From NCBI GenBank assembly GCA_946478985.1, contig CAMLDZ010000047.1:1-22643 (forward strand): a stretch of DNA of 22,643 nt. The letters run 5' to 3'. Positions within the stretch are counted from its first letter, which is position 1. Every line of letters starts with the position of its first letter. The notes under the pieces were generated by a model. It was given only the letters and a program-made list of their open reading frames with translations. It made no database searches and was not told the origin of the DNA. Below, piece by piece: positions 22,631 to 22,643 of this stretch. This stretch comes from an uncultured Solimonas sp. Lineage in GTDB: Bacteria > Pseudomonadota > Gammaproteobacteria > Nevskiales > Nevskiaceae. A program made the position numbers and the translations under genes.

Positions 22631-22643
22631 TAATACATTGATT

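Noticed and set aside
1..22643. CRISPR arrays, tRNA or rRNA genes, insertion sequences, nif genes
   Set aside because: I looked for regular repeats, tRNA-like cloverleafs, transposase motifs and nitrogenase genes and saw none.

Overview
The window is about 22.6 kb of GC-rich, gene-dense proteobacterial DNA. Gene content suggests a Gammaproteobacterium: a CreA protein close to the E. coli form, a FNR/Anr-type regulator and TACACT/TACAGT-like promoters. The mix of cbb3 oxidase, FixLJ and ketone-degradation genes would fit a Nevskiales/Solimonadaceae-like or Xanthomonadales-related organism. That placement is an inference; no rRNA or other taxonomic marker is present.

Bases 1-6601 hold a high-affinity cbb3 cytochrome oxidase operon: the 3' end of ccoN, then ccoO, ccoQ, ccoP, an unrecognised two-helix membrane gene, ccoG, a one-helix mini-protein where ccoH/fixH normally sits, ccoI (copper P-type ATPase) and ccoS. 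Nearly every junction overlaps by 1-4 bases.

Bases 6602-11255 hold an oxygen/redox regulatory block. A good FNR/FixK box (6632-6645) precedes a DksA/TraR-like zinc-finger gene, a TauE/SafE (DsbD_2-like) membrane gene, a thioredoxin-2-like gene with a CVPC active site, and fixL-fixJ (heme-PAS kinase and response regulator). A convergent Fe-S FNR-family gene follows, with a FixJ-like site upstream. Together these look like a complete oxygen-sensing cascade (FixLJ to FNR to cbb3 and to its own operon) with no nif gene in sight.

Bases 11261-12599 hold a membrane-anchored protein of unknown function (minus strand) and a divergent, strongly expressed-looking HU-family protein with a Lys/Ala-rich tail, ending in a textbook terminator.

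Bases 12765-19362 hold a catabolic cassette: Baeyer-Villiger monooxygenase, HSL-type esterase/lactonase, lipoprotein quinohemoprotein (PQQ + cytochrome c) alcohol dehydrogenase and acyl-CoA synthetase. The order of chemistry is alcohol to ketone to ester/lactone to (hydroxy)acid to acyl-CoA. An 8-5-8 inverted repeat sits at the -35 position of its likely promoter.

Bases 19462-21526 hold small stand-alone genes: an orphan RNA polymerase omega-like gene, a cold-shock protein, a CsbD-like protein and creA. Bases 21535-22643 hold a tyrosine recombinase on the minus strand. A 10-6-10 inverted repeat in its promoter region has the architecture of a tyrosine-recombinase core site.
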